A stretch of 22,140 bases of DNA from DASZMJ01 sp035551935 (lineage in GTDB: Bacteria > Planctomycetota > Planctomycetia > Isosphaerales > Isosphaeraceae): positions 1 to 22,140 of the forward strand of contig DASZMJ010000225.1 of assembly GCA_035551935.1 (NCBI GenBank), in the 5' to 3' direction. Both the position numbers and the translations under genes were made by a program. Below are positions 14,026-20,600 of the stretch, piece after piece. The notes beneath the pieces were generated by a model. The model was given only the letters and a program-made list of their open reading frames with translations, did no database searches and was not told where the DNA came from. Numbering within the stretch: the first letter of the stretch is position 1; each line of letters starts with the position of its first letter.

Positions 14026-15981
14026 TCAATTCTCATAGGGCATGAGGATGTCCTCGGCCGCCAGGCCGGCGATGGCCCGGAAGCCGCCGTCGGCGATGGC
14101 CTCGCCGAGCCTGGTCGAGGCGCGGAAGTAGGCGTCGCTCGGCCGCTTGCCGTGGAGGCCGCGGGCGATGTCCTGGCAGAGCAGGTCGGCGGCGGCCTGG
14201 ACGAGCTCGTCCTTCTGCCGGCCGGCCCAGAGGCTCGTGGCGAGCATCACGACCAGCCCCTGGATCCGCGCCGACAGCTCGGCCATCCGGCACTGGCGGT
14301 CGGCGAGCTTGAGCTGGTGCTTGCGCATCACGTCGCTGATCTCGAGCCGGCCCTTGTGCAGCGCCTCGGCCGCATAGGCCGCGTGCGCCGCGAGGGCCTC
14401 GGGCATCTCGGGCAGGTTCGGCCTGGAATGGCCCGCGAGCCGCTCGCCGAGGTACCACTTCGCGTACGGCACGGCCACCTTCCGCAACGCCCACGCCTGC
14501 CGCGGGTCCATCGGGTTGGGCTTCTTGATGCCGAGGTCGTGCAGCGCCCGGCCGATCGGCTCGAAGTAGGTCTTGCCGTGCTCCTTGATGAGCGACTTGA
14601 AGAACCCGAGGCCGAGGATCTCGCCCTCGCCCTCGTAGATGCAGGGAGCGAGGAACTCGTGGACGTTGTCGCCGAACATATGTCCGTGGAGGAACGCCCG
14701 GCCGCCGTGGGTCTTCATGAACAGCTCGATCGCGGCCTCCTTCTGCGCCTCGCTGCCGAAGATCTTGGCGACGATGCACTCCATCTCGCCGCGATAGCCC
14801 TGGTCGAGCAGCCACGAGCACCACGCCACCAGCGCATCGGCGCCGACGATCAGCGACGCCAGCCGTGCCACGCGGCGGCGGACCAGCTCGCGGGTGGCGA
14901 TGGGGGCACCGTAGGTCCGTCGGAAGCGGGCCCAGGGGAGGATGTTGGCCAGCATCGTCCGCATCGTGCCGGCGGCGGTGGCGCAGAGGGCGACGCGGCC
15001 GAGGTTCAGGCCGTGGTAGGCGATCGTCAGGCCGTCGCCGCGGGCCACGCGGAGTAGGTTGGCGCGCGGCACGCGGAAGTCGCGGAACCGGAGGCCGTTG
15101 TTGTACGAGTGCCGCAGGGCATACAGGCCGTACTTCACGACCTGGAAGTGCTCGTCCTCGTGCTCGGGCAGGTCGGCGATCAGCACGGCCGGCTTGTCGT
15201 CGATCAGGCAGACGAGGCCGACCGTGCGGCCGGGGATGGCGTTGGTGATGAAGAGTTTCTCGCCATTGACGACGTAGTCGTCGCCGTCGAGCACGGCCCG
15301 CGTCCTGAGCGCCGTCAGGTCGGAGCCGGCGCCGGGCTCGGTGAGGGCGAACCCCGAGAGCTTCTCGCCGCTGGCGAGCTTGGGCAGGTAGCGGGCCTTT
15401 TGCTCGGCGTCGCCGAAGGTCCGCAAGGGGTCGACGGCGCCGATGCAGCCGTGGACCGACGCCAGGCCGGCGACGGTCGGGTCGATGGTCGCCATCCGCG
15501 TCAGGAACGGCGCGAAGGCCGCGAACGGCGCCCCGGTGCCGCCGTACTCCGGGTCCACGAGCAATCCCCAGTAGCCGGCCCGCGCCAGCTCGCCGAAGAC
15601 TTCGTTGCTGATCTTGCCGCGCTCGTCGAGCAAGGTCCCCGCCGCGCGATGGCGTCGGACCACTTCCAAAGATGCATCTTTGACCCGCTCGAACGCCGAC
15701 GGCGCCGGGGCCGGCTCGGGCAGGAACAGCTCGATCGGCGTCTCGCGCTCCCAGACGGCCCGGTGCACGGGGCTGCCGGCGGTCTGGTACTTCTTGGCGA
15801 ACAGCGCCTCGACCTGGTCGTCGGCGCGGTCGAGCGACCCGGTCCGTCGCGCCTCCTCCTCGCTCTTGCCGCCGAGCTTCAACGCCGCCTCGACGAAGGT
15901 CTGCGCCTCCGCCTCCGGCGGCTCGGCCGTCGCCCCCCGGGCCTGGGTCTCCGGCTCCTGCTCCTGGATATGCGTGGCCAT
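14026..15981 (-). CDS. Acyl-CoA dehydrogenase family protein, long (VLCAD-size) form
   Basis: 651 aa flavoprotein expected to introduce the trans-2 double bond in acyl-CoA, the first beta-oxidation step. GFALTEPGAGSDLTAL is the FAD/substrate motif. IYEGEGEILGL contains Glu450 at the position of the catalytic base of very-long-chain acyl-CoA dehydrogenases. Short and medium enzymes are about 380 aa; this one has an N-terminal extension of roughly 100 residues and a long helical C-terminal part, as in VLCAD/ACAD9. The ATG at 15981 has a strong AAAGGGGGG site and shares its A with the stop of the upstream Uma2 gene (TGATG). The first ten residues (MATHIQEQEP) nearly match the starts of the two adjacent Uma2 proteins, so the N-terminus seems to have been shared through the local duplication. 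Confidence 0.92.
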   Translation of the reverse strand: MATHIQEQEPETQARGATAEPPEAEAQTFVEAALKLGGKSEEEARRTGSLDRADDQVEALFAKKYQTAGSPVHRAVWERETPIELFLPEPAPAPSAFERVKDASLEVVRRHRAAGTLLDERGKISNEVFGELARAGYWGLLVDPEYGGTGAPFAAFAPFLTRMATIDPTVAGLASVHGCIGAVDPLRTFGDAEQKARYLPKLASGEKLSGFALTEPGAGSDLTALRTRAVLDGDDYVVNGEKLFITNAIPGRTVGLVCLIDDKPAVLIADLPEHEDEHFQVVKYGLYALRHSYNNGLRFRDFRVPRANLLRVARGDGLTIAYHGLNLGRVALCATAAGTMRTMLANILPWARFRRTYGAPIATRELVRRRVARLASLIVGADALVAWCSWLLDQGYRGEMECIVAKIFGSEAQKEAAIELFMKTHGGRAFLHGHMFGDNVHEFLAPCIYEGEGEILGLGFFKSLIKEHGKTYFEPIGRALHDLGIKKPNPMDPRQAWALRKVAVPYAKWYLGERLAGHSRPNLPEMPEALAAHAAYAAEALHKGRLEISDVMRKHQLKLADRQCRMAELSARIQGLVVMLATSLWAGRQKDELVQAAADLLCQDIARGLHGKRPSDAYFRASTRLGEAIADGGFRAIAGLAAEDILMPYEN

Positions 15982-16694
15982 CAGGCCCCCCTTTCGCGCA
16001 CCGGCCCCCCGGCCGGCAGGTTGCCGAGCCAGGCGACCAGGCGTCGTTCCCATTCCCACTCCGAAACCCTCACGCCGAGCGCGAGGGCCTCGAGCACCAA
16101 GGCCGGCGCCAGGATCGGCAGGGCAATGCTCTGCTCGATCGTCTCGTACGTCTCGCCCGCCTTCCGACCGAACCAGAGCCGGTTCTTCCTCGAGTCGAGT
16201 CGCCAGACCTCGGGCACACCGAGCCGCGCATAGACCGGCAGACGGAGGCGTGAGCTGCTGCGATTGTCCACCTCGATCCAGAGGTCCGGCGGCGGATCGA
16301 CACGCAGGTCGATCTCCTCCTTGCCGCGGACCACGGGCTCGCTGGCGATGTAGAAGCCCTGGTCCGGCTCCCGGCCGGCGCCCTTCTTCCGGCCCTCGCC
16401 CGGCAGGCGGAAGGTCGTCGAACCGGTGCCGTTATACGTGAAGCCGAGGTGCCTGCAAACGAGCGGCACGAGGATCCCGAGGCGCCGCGATGGGCCGTCG
16501 TGGATGTATGCCGGCGACATGATCTCGAGCGTCCCGTCGTAATAGGTCATCCGGTAGCCGTAGTTCCGAGGCTCGTCGCGGAGCCGGACGTAGACCTTCC
16601 AGGGGACGCCGCGCAGGACCACCGGCCGGAGCGGGCCGAGCTCGTGCGCGGGGGGAGAGGTCTGCGCCTCCTGCTCCTGGACATGCGTGGCCAT
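15981..16694 (-). CDS. Uma2-family (DUF820) putative endonuclease, copy a
   Basis: 237 aa, same length as copy b. The Uma2 fold belongs to the PD-(D/E)XK nuclease group. Visible family motifs are YYDGTLEIMSP, REPDQGFYI (the PD), and PPPDLWIEVDNRSSSR followed by LPVYARLGVPEVWR. The Asp and Glu of the predicted site are present. Where many relatives have Lys after the SSS segment this copy has Arg, so activity is uncertain. Start MATHVQEQEAQ at 16694 overlaps the stop of copy b by one base (TGATG); its own stop overlaps the acyl-CoA dehydrogenase start the same way. It is the most diverged copy, with a different N-terminal linker and RKNRLWFGRKAGETYETIEQ. The biological role of Uma2 proteins is unknown; they are strongly expanded in planctomycetes and cyanobacteria. 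Confidence 0.9.
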   Translation of the reverse strand: MATHVQEQEAQTSPPAHELGPLRPVVLRGVPWKVYVRLRDEPRNYGYRMTYYDGTLEIMSPAYIHDGPSRRLGILVPLVCRHLGFTYNGTGSTTFRLPGEGRKKGAGREPDQGFYIASEPVVRGKEEIDLRVDPPPDLWIEVDNRSSSRLRLPVYARLGVPEVWRLDSRKNRLWFGRKAGETYETIEQSIALPILAPALVLEALALGVRVSEWEWERRLVAWLGNLPAGGPVRERGA

Positions 16695-17407
16695 CAGGCC
16701 CCCCTTTCGCCCCGAGGCCCCCCGGCCGGCAGCTTGCCGAGCCAGGCGACCAGGCGATCTTCCCATTCGGAGTCCGCGAGGCCCTCGCCGAGCGCGAGGG
16801 CCTCGAGCGTCCGGGCGGGCGTCAGGATCGGCAAGCAGAGGCTGTGCTCGATCGCCTCGTACGTCTCGCCCGCCCGCCGACCGAACCAGAGCGTGTTCTT
16901 CCTCGCGTCGTACCGCCAGACCTCCGGCACGCCGAGCCGCGCGTAGACCGGCAACCGACCGCGCGAGCTGCCCCGATTGTCCACCTCGATCCAGAGGTCG
17001 GGCGGCGGATCGGCGGGGAAGTCCAGATTCTTCTTACCGCGAATCCGGGGCACGCTGGCGATGTAGAAGCACCGATCGGGCTCCTTGCCGTGCCCCTTCC
17101 GCTTCCGCTGGCCCGGCAGTCGGAAGGTCGTCGAGCCGGCCGCGATGTAGGCCAGGTTGGAGTGCTTGGCCGCCGCCCGCACCAGCGATCCGAGACGTTC
17201 AGACGAGGCCTCGTGGATGTATTCCGGCGACATGATCTCGAGCGTCCCGTCGTAATAGGTCATACGAAGGCCGTAGTTCCGCGGCTCGTCGCGGAGCCGG
17301 ACATACGTGCTCCACGGCACGCCGCGGAGGACCGTCGGCGCGGGCAGGTCGAGGTCGGTGGAGGGGGGCGACGTCTGCGCCTCCTGCTCCTGGACATGCG
17401 TGGCCAT
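16694..17407 (-). CDS. Uma2-family (DUF820) putative endonuclease, copy b
   Basis: 237 aa. It has the same motif order as copies a and c: YYDGTLEIMSP, KEPDRCFYI, PPPDLWIEVDNRGSSR, LPVYARLGVPEVWRYDARK. From IEVDNRGSSRGR to LTPARTLEALALG it is almost identical to copy c, while its first residues (MATHVQEQEAQTSPP) match copy a. That mosaic pattern points to duplication followed by local gene conversion. Both ends overlap neighbours by one base in a TGATG junction, with AAAGGGGGG as the shared ribosome site, so translation is likely coupled. The middle region (GQRKRKGHGKEPD) is more basic than in the other copies. Confidence 0.9.
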   Translation of the reverse strand: MATHVQEQEAQTSPPSTDLDLPAPTVLRGVPWSTYVRLRDEPRNYGLRMTYYDGTLEIMSPEYIHEASSERLGSLVRAAAKHSNLAYIAAGSTTFRLPGQRKRKGHGKEPDRCFYIASVPRIRGKKNLDFPADPPPDLWIEVDNRGSSRGRLPVYARLGVPEVWRYDARKNTLWFGRRAGETYEAIEHSLCLPILTPARTLEALALGEGLADSEWEDRLVAWLGKLPAGGPRGERGA

Positions 17408-18126
17408 CAGGCCCCCCTTTCGCGCCCCGGCCCCCCGGCCGGCAGGTTGCCGAGCCAGGCGACCAGGCGATCTTCCCATTCGGAATCCGAGGCCCCCTTG
17501 CCGAGCGCGAGGGCCTCGAGCGTCCGGGCGGGCGTCAGGATCGGCAAGCAGAGGCTGTGCTCGATCGCCTCGTACGTCTCGCCCGCCCGCCGACCGAACC
17601 ACAGTGTCTTCTTCCTGGCGTCATATCGCCAGACTTCCGGCACGCCAAGCCTCGCGTAGACCGGCAACCGACCACGCGAGCTGCCCCGATTGTCCACCTC
17701 GATCCAGAGGTCCGGCGGCGGATCGACGCGGAGGTCGAGCTTTTCCTTGCCTCGGATCAAGGGCTCGCTGGTGATATAGAAGCTCTCGTCCGGCTCCCGG
17801 CCGGCGCCCTTCTTCCCGCCCTCGCCCGGGAGTCGGAACGTCGTTGTCCGGGAACTGGTATACTCGAAGCCGAGGTGCCTGGCCACCGCCCTCACCAGCC
17901 CGGCGAAGCGGACGGCCGGGCCCTCGTGGATGTATGCCGGCGACATGATCTCGAGCGTCCCGTCGTAATAGGTCATGCGGAGGCCGTGGTTCCGCGGCTC
18001 GTCGCGGAGCCGGACGTAGACACTCCACGGGACGCCGCGGAGGACCGTCGGCGCGGGCAGGTCCTCGTCGTGCGAGGGGGGCGGGCTCGGGGCTCGGGGC
18101 GGGTCCTGGACGTGGGTCTCGGACAT
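17407..18126 (-). CDS. Uma2-family (DUF820) putative endonuclease, copy c
   Basis: 239 aa, probably the founding copy: it is first in the row, has a distinct start (MSETHVQDPPRAP) and its own ribosome site (AAGGAG about 10 nt before the ATG). Motifs: YYDGTLEIMSP at about 53-63, EPD at 111-113, DLWIEVDNRGSSR at 139-151, then RLPVYARLGVPEVWRYD. The Glu59, Asp113 and Glu143 positions fit a PD-(D/E)XK site; the Lys is not evident. It begins 22 bp after the FabD-like gene stop and ends in a TGATG overlap with copy b, so all are likely on one transcript. Nuclease activity is family inference only. Confidence 0.9.
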   Translation of the reverse strand: MSETHVQDPPRAPSPPPSHDEDLPAPTVLRGVPWSVYVRLRDEPRNHGLRMTYYDGTLEIMSPAYIHEGPAVRFAGLVRAVARHLGFEYTSSRTTTFRLPGEGGKKGAGREPDESFYITSEPLIRGKEKLDLRVDPPPDLWIEVDNRGSSRGRLPVYARLGVPEVWRYDARKKTLWFGRRAGETYEAIEHSLCLPILTPARTLEALALGKGASDSEWEDRLVAWLGNLPAGGPGRERGA

Positions 18127-18148
18127 CGCGTCGCACTCCTTCGCGGGC

Positions 18149-19441
18149 CTAGGGTAACGGCTGGGCGAGCAGCCAGTCTTCGAGCGTCACGTGGGCGACG
18201 AACGGGGCGCGGAGCAGGGCGGTCTGCGACGGCAAGAGCCGGGCGAGCCAGGTGTAGCGGTTGAGGTTCATGCGCGGCACGACGCTGTGGCCCAGCAGGT
18301 TCAGGCCCATGTGGCCGACCTGCTTGCAGACGTTGTTGCTCAAGCGCGCGAAGGTCGCGCCGATGAGCTTGGGCTCGGGGCCGGCGTGCACGACCACCTC
18401 GACGCCCGAGGCGAGCGTGCCGGCGACCGCGTCCCAGAGCCGCTGCGGGTGGTCGGTCCAGCGGACCATCAGGTCGCGGCTGTTGACGCCGTCGTAGCTG
18501 ACGGCGCCGGTGACGCACGACAGGATCGGCGGGTCCGGCGGCGACATCCCGCCGCCGACCTTGTAGAGCGCCGTCGCCGTCCGGTTCGGGATGTTCCGTT
18601 GCCAGACCAAGGGCGTGTGCAACGGCGGCCAGCGATGCGGGTTGCGGCGGAGGCTGACCTTGATCGGCAGGAACTCGCTGAGCCGCGATTCGAGCCGGCC
18701 GAGCGTGTCCCCCTGGCCGAGCACCAGGGCCGTGTTCGGCGACAGGAACGCCGACGGGCCGATCAGGCCGCGCCCCTCGCTGCTGATCGCCGTGCAGAGC
18801 CGCTCGACCTCCGGCATCGGCAGCGCGGGGCCGCGCGTGAAGACGATGCCCATCGACGTGTCCGCCGCCAGCTCGGCGCAGTCCTCGGCCAGCGCCAGCG
18901 GGATCGGCAAGGCCTGGTCGATCGCGAAGACGCCGCCGTAGATCAGGGCCGCGACCTCGCCGAGGCTGTAGCCGAAGCAGAGCTTCGCCTGGTGCACCGG
19001 CACGTCGAAGAACTCCTCGAGCAACCGGACCTGCGCCAGCTCCATCGCCACGATCGTGGCGACGTCCTCCGGGAAGCTGGCCAGGGTCGTCTCGACGCGG
19101 TCGCGGACGCGGGCCGCGAGGTCCACCGGCCGGCGGACGACCTCGGCGCAGAGGGCGGAGGCCTCGTCGAGGTAGGCGCGGACGACCGGGCCGAAGGCCT
19201 TGTGTTCGAGCAGCTCGGGCGACTTGCCGAGGTTGCTGACGTCGTAGCCGCGGAAGGCGAACGCGGCGGTGCCGATCCGCTTCTTGAGGTCGACGTCCAG
19301 GCCGTCGCGGCTGGCCGGCAAGGCCGCGTCGCCGTCGGCCGGCTCCGAACGGACCCGCGCCGACTCCTCGCGCCGCGACCGCCTCGACTTGCGGGGCCGG
19401 GCGGCGTTCCGCCATCGGCCGCTTCCGGGCATTCGGAACAT
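18149..19441 (-). CDS. FabD-like acyltransferase domain protein (malonyl-CoA:ACP transacylase homologue)
   Basis: 430 aa. The alpha/beta-hydrolase-like acyltransferase core has the nucleophile elbow GYSLGE with Ser159, and PPLHTPLV with His275 at the place of the catalytic His of FabD (GAFHTPLM in many). VVVHAGPEPKLIGATFARL near residue 365 resembles the conserved FabD C-terminal turn. FabD proper is about 310 aa and begins at its core; here a basic disordered segment of about 50 residues precedes it. The Arg that binds the malonyl carboxylate in FabD is not evident in the expected helix (LALAEDCAELAADTSMG), so the acyl group may differ. The ATG at 19441 has GGAAG 7 nt upstream; a later start inside the basic segment cannot be excluded. 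It is the first gene of the run leading through Uma2 into beta-oxidation. Confidence 0.75.
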   Translation of the reverse strand: MFRMPGSGRWRNAARPRKSRRSRREESARVRSEPADGDAALPASRDGLDVDLKKRIGTAAFAFRGYDVSNLGKSPELLEHKAFGPVVRAYLDEASALCAEVVRRPVDLAARVRDRVETTLASFPEDVATIVAMELAQVRLLEEFFDVPVHQAKLCFGYSLGEVAALIYGGVFAIDQALPIPLALAEDCAELAADTSMGIVFTRGPALPMPEVERLCTAISSEGRGLIGPSAFLSPNTALVLGQGDTLGRLESRLSEFLPIKVSLRRNPHRWPPLHTPLVWQRNIPNRTATALYKVGGGMSPPDPPILSCVTGAVSYDGVNSRDLMVRWTDHPQRLWDAVAGTLASGVEVVVHAGPEPKLIGATFARLSNNVCKQVGHMGLNLLGHSVVPRMNLNRYTWLARLLPSQTALLRAPFVAHVTLEDWLLAQPLP

Positions 19442-20021
19442 AGATCCACTTCCACTCGATCGAACGGGGCCGGCGTCCGGGAGGTCCGACCCCGCGGCGC
19501 ACCGCGATCGACCGCGCCGGGGCTCCCGCCCGACGCCCCTTCATTCCTCGGGCTCCGATCAATCCTCGCCGGGGCTGGCGTCGCCGCGGGCACGACCGCC
19601 GCGGGGGAGGGGTCTTGCGGTCCGTCCTCAACGCTGGGCCGCACCCCGTCCCGGGGCGCGATCGCGCATGGGGAATCATCCTCGGCCTAGGGCCTTCGCG
19701 ATCGGAACGGGTCCGCGCGGCCGGGGCCTCGACGGCCTTTCTTCCGGCTCGCGACGTGGGGTTGCGGGCCCCGGCCCTCTGCAAGATCGCCGGCTCGCCG
19801 GGACCTCGAGCCCCCGCGAACCGCGGGGGCGCTCCTCCAATCCGTCGCCCCAAAGCTCGACCCGGACCGGGGCTCGTGCGCGGGGCGTTTCGCCCCGTCG
19901 CGGGCCGCCGAACGGTCCGGAGACCGCACCTCGGGGCTCTTCCCTATTGTACGACGGAAACCACCCCAAGGAAAGCCGATGTCCAGGATCGACACGCCCC
20001 GGAAGCGCCCAACGCGAACCG
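19442..20021. other. Intergenic region between the FabD-like gene and dtd
   Basis: 580 bp without a gene I can support. Frames of 97-180 codons exist on both strands, but their products are Arg/Pro/Gly-rich and resemble no family. It holds a compact GC hairpin at 19810-19830 and, on the minus strand, a TACAAT box complementary to about 19949-19954 without a good -35. It must contain the promoter for the FabD-like gene or the upstream end of its leader, but I could not pick one confidently. Confidence 0.5.
19810..19830. other. Short perfect GC hairpin
   Basis: GCCCCCGCG (19810-19818) and CGCGGGGGC (19822-19830) pair perfectly around a 3-nt AAC loop. There is no T run on either side, so it is not a standard intrinsic terminator. 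It lies in the gap downstream of dtd and upstream of the FabD-like gene (both minus strand), so it could help end the dtd transcript or be a leader structure. Confidence 0.4.
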
Positions 20022-20471
20022 TCAAAACGCCTTGCGGCTGTCGAGCAGCAATGTCACAGGCCCGTCATTGATGAGGCTCACACGCATCATGGCGCGAAAG
20101 ACCCCGGTCGCCACGGGCAATCCCGATGCGGCGAGGTGGTCGGCGAACCGGCGATAGAGCCGTTCGGCCTCGACCGGCTCGGCGGCCTCGGTGAAGCTGG
20201 GGCGTCGGCCCGTGCGGCAGTCGCCGAGTAGGGTGAACTGGCTGACGACCAGCACCCCGCCGCCGACCTCGGCGACGCTCCGGTTCATCTTCCCCGCCTC
20301 GTCCTCGAACGCCCTCAAGGCCGCGACCTTCTCGGCCAGCCGGTCCGCGTCCTCGTCGCCGTCTCCCTTCGCCACCCCCAGCAGCACGAGCCAACCCACC
20401 CCGATCGCCCCGGCGACCGCGCCGTCGACCTCGACCGAAGCCCGTGACACGCGCTGCAAGACGGCCCGCAT
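20022..20471 (-). CDS. dtd: D-aminoacyl-tRNA deacylase
   Basis: 149 aa, standard length. It hydrolyses D-amino acids (and mischarged glycine) from tRNA in the cytoplasm. Starts MRAVLQRVSRASVEVDG. The catalytic-site segment VSQFTLLGDCRTGRRPSF and the C-terminal LINDGPVTLLLDS (the Gly-Pro cross-subunit motif region) are intact. The ATG at 20471 matches the family start and has GGAG 7 nt upstream; the frame extends 17 codons further into the REP-like element, which is not credible. The asparagine synthase gene lies upstream on the same strand, but the 129-bp gap is filled by a large inverted repeat, so separate transcription is possible. Confidence 0.96.
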   Translation of the reverse strand: MRAVLQRVSRASVEVDGAVAGAIGVGWLVLLGVAKGDGDEDADRLAEKVAALRAFEDEAGKMNRSVAEVGGGVLVVSQFTLLGDCRTGRRPSFTEAAEPVEAERLYRRFADHLAASGLPVATGVFRAMMRVSLINDGPVTLLLDSRKAF

Positions 20472-20492
20472 GCTCAACTCCGAGAAACTCGT

Positions 20493-20592
20493 GTAGGGTG
20501 CGTCGAGTCTTCGACGACGCACCGACCGGGATGGTGCTCGTGTAGACGCACCGACCGGGATGGTGCGTCGTCGAAGACTCGACGCACCCTAC
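20493..20592. repeat. Composite paired GTAG REP-like element (family C)
   Basis: Perfect 31-bp inverted arms at 20493-20523 and 20562-20592. Each begins (read inward) with GTAG followed by a hairpin, GGTGCGTCG / CGACGCACC. Inside, a 22-nt segment (20516-20537) is directly repeated at 20545-20566, and CTCGTGTAG occurs at 20488-20496 and 20537-20545. The element therefore looks like two REP units in opposite orientation plus an internal partial duplication with a third GTAG (20542-20545). The outer GTAGGGT ends match family B at 4758-4836 although the hairpins differ. Confidence 0.8.
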
Positions 20593-20600
20593 GCGAATCG

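Larger units (their letters stand above)
15955..17469 (-). repeat. Tandem duplication with 713-bp period and three near-identical gene junctions
   Basis: Segments of about 89 bp at 15955-16043, 16668-16756 and 17381-17469 are nearly identical and exactly 713 bp apart. Each spans the end of one Uma2 gene (LPAGGP..ERGA, stop) and the first codons of the next gene (MATH[IV]QEQE), with the same ribosome site in between. The repeat unit is therefore one Uma2 gene plus its downstream junction. The last junction leads into the acyl-CoA dehydrogenase instead of another Uma2 gene. Confidence 0.85.

Noticed and set aside
12607..15057. 816-codon plus-strand open frame opposite fadB and the acyl-CoA dehydrogenase
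   Set aside because: It crosses two well-supported minus-strand genes and their gap, and its translation shows no family features.
15981..18126. Toxin-antitoxin or restriction system based on the Uma2 nuclease fold
   Set aside because: There is no partner antitoxin, methylase or specificity gene. The copies are paralogues of each other and co-directional with metabolic genes.
19615..20157. 180-codon plus-strand frame in the gap before dtd
   Set aside because: No ribosome site of note, no family resemblance, and it runs antisense into dtd. Composition fits non-coding GC-rich DNA.
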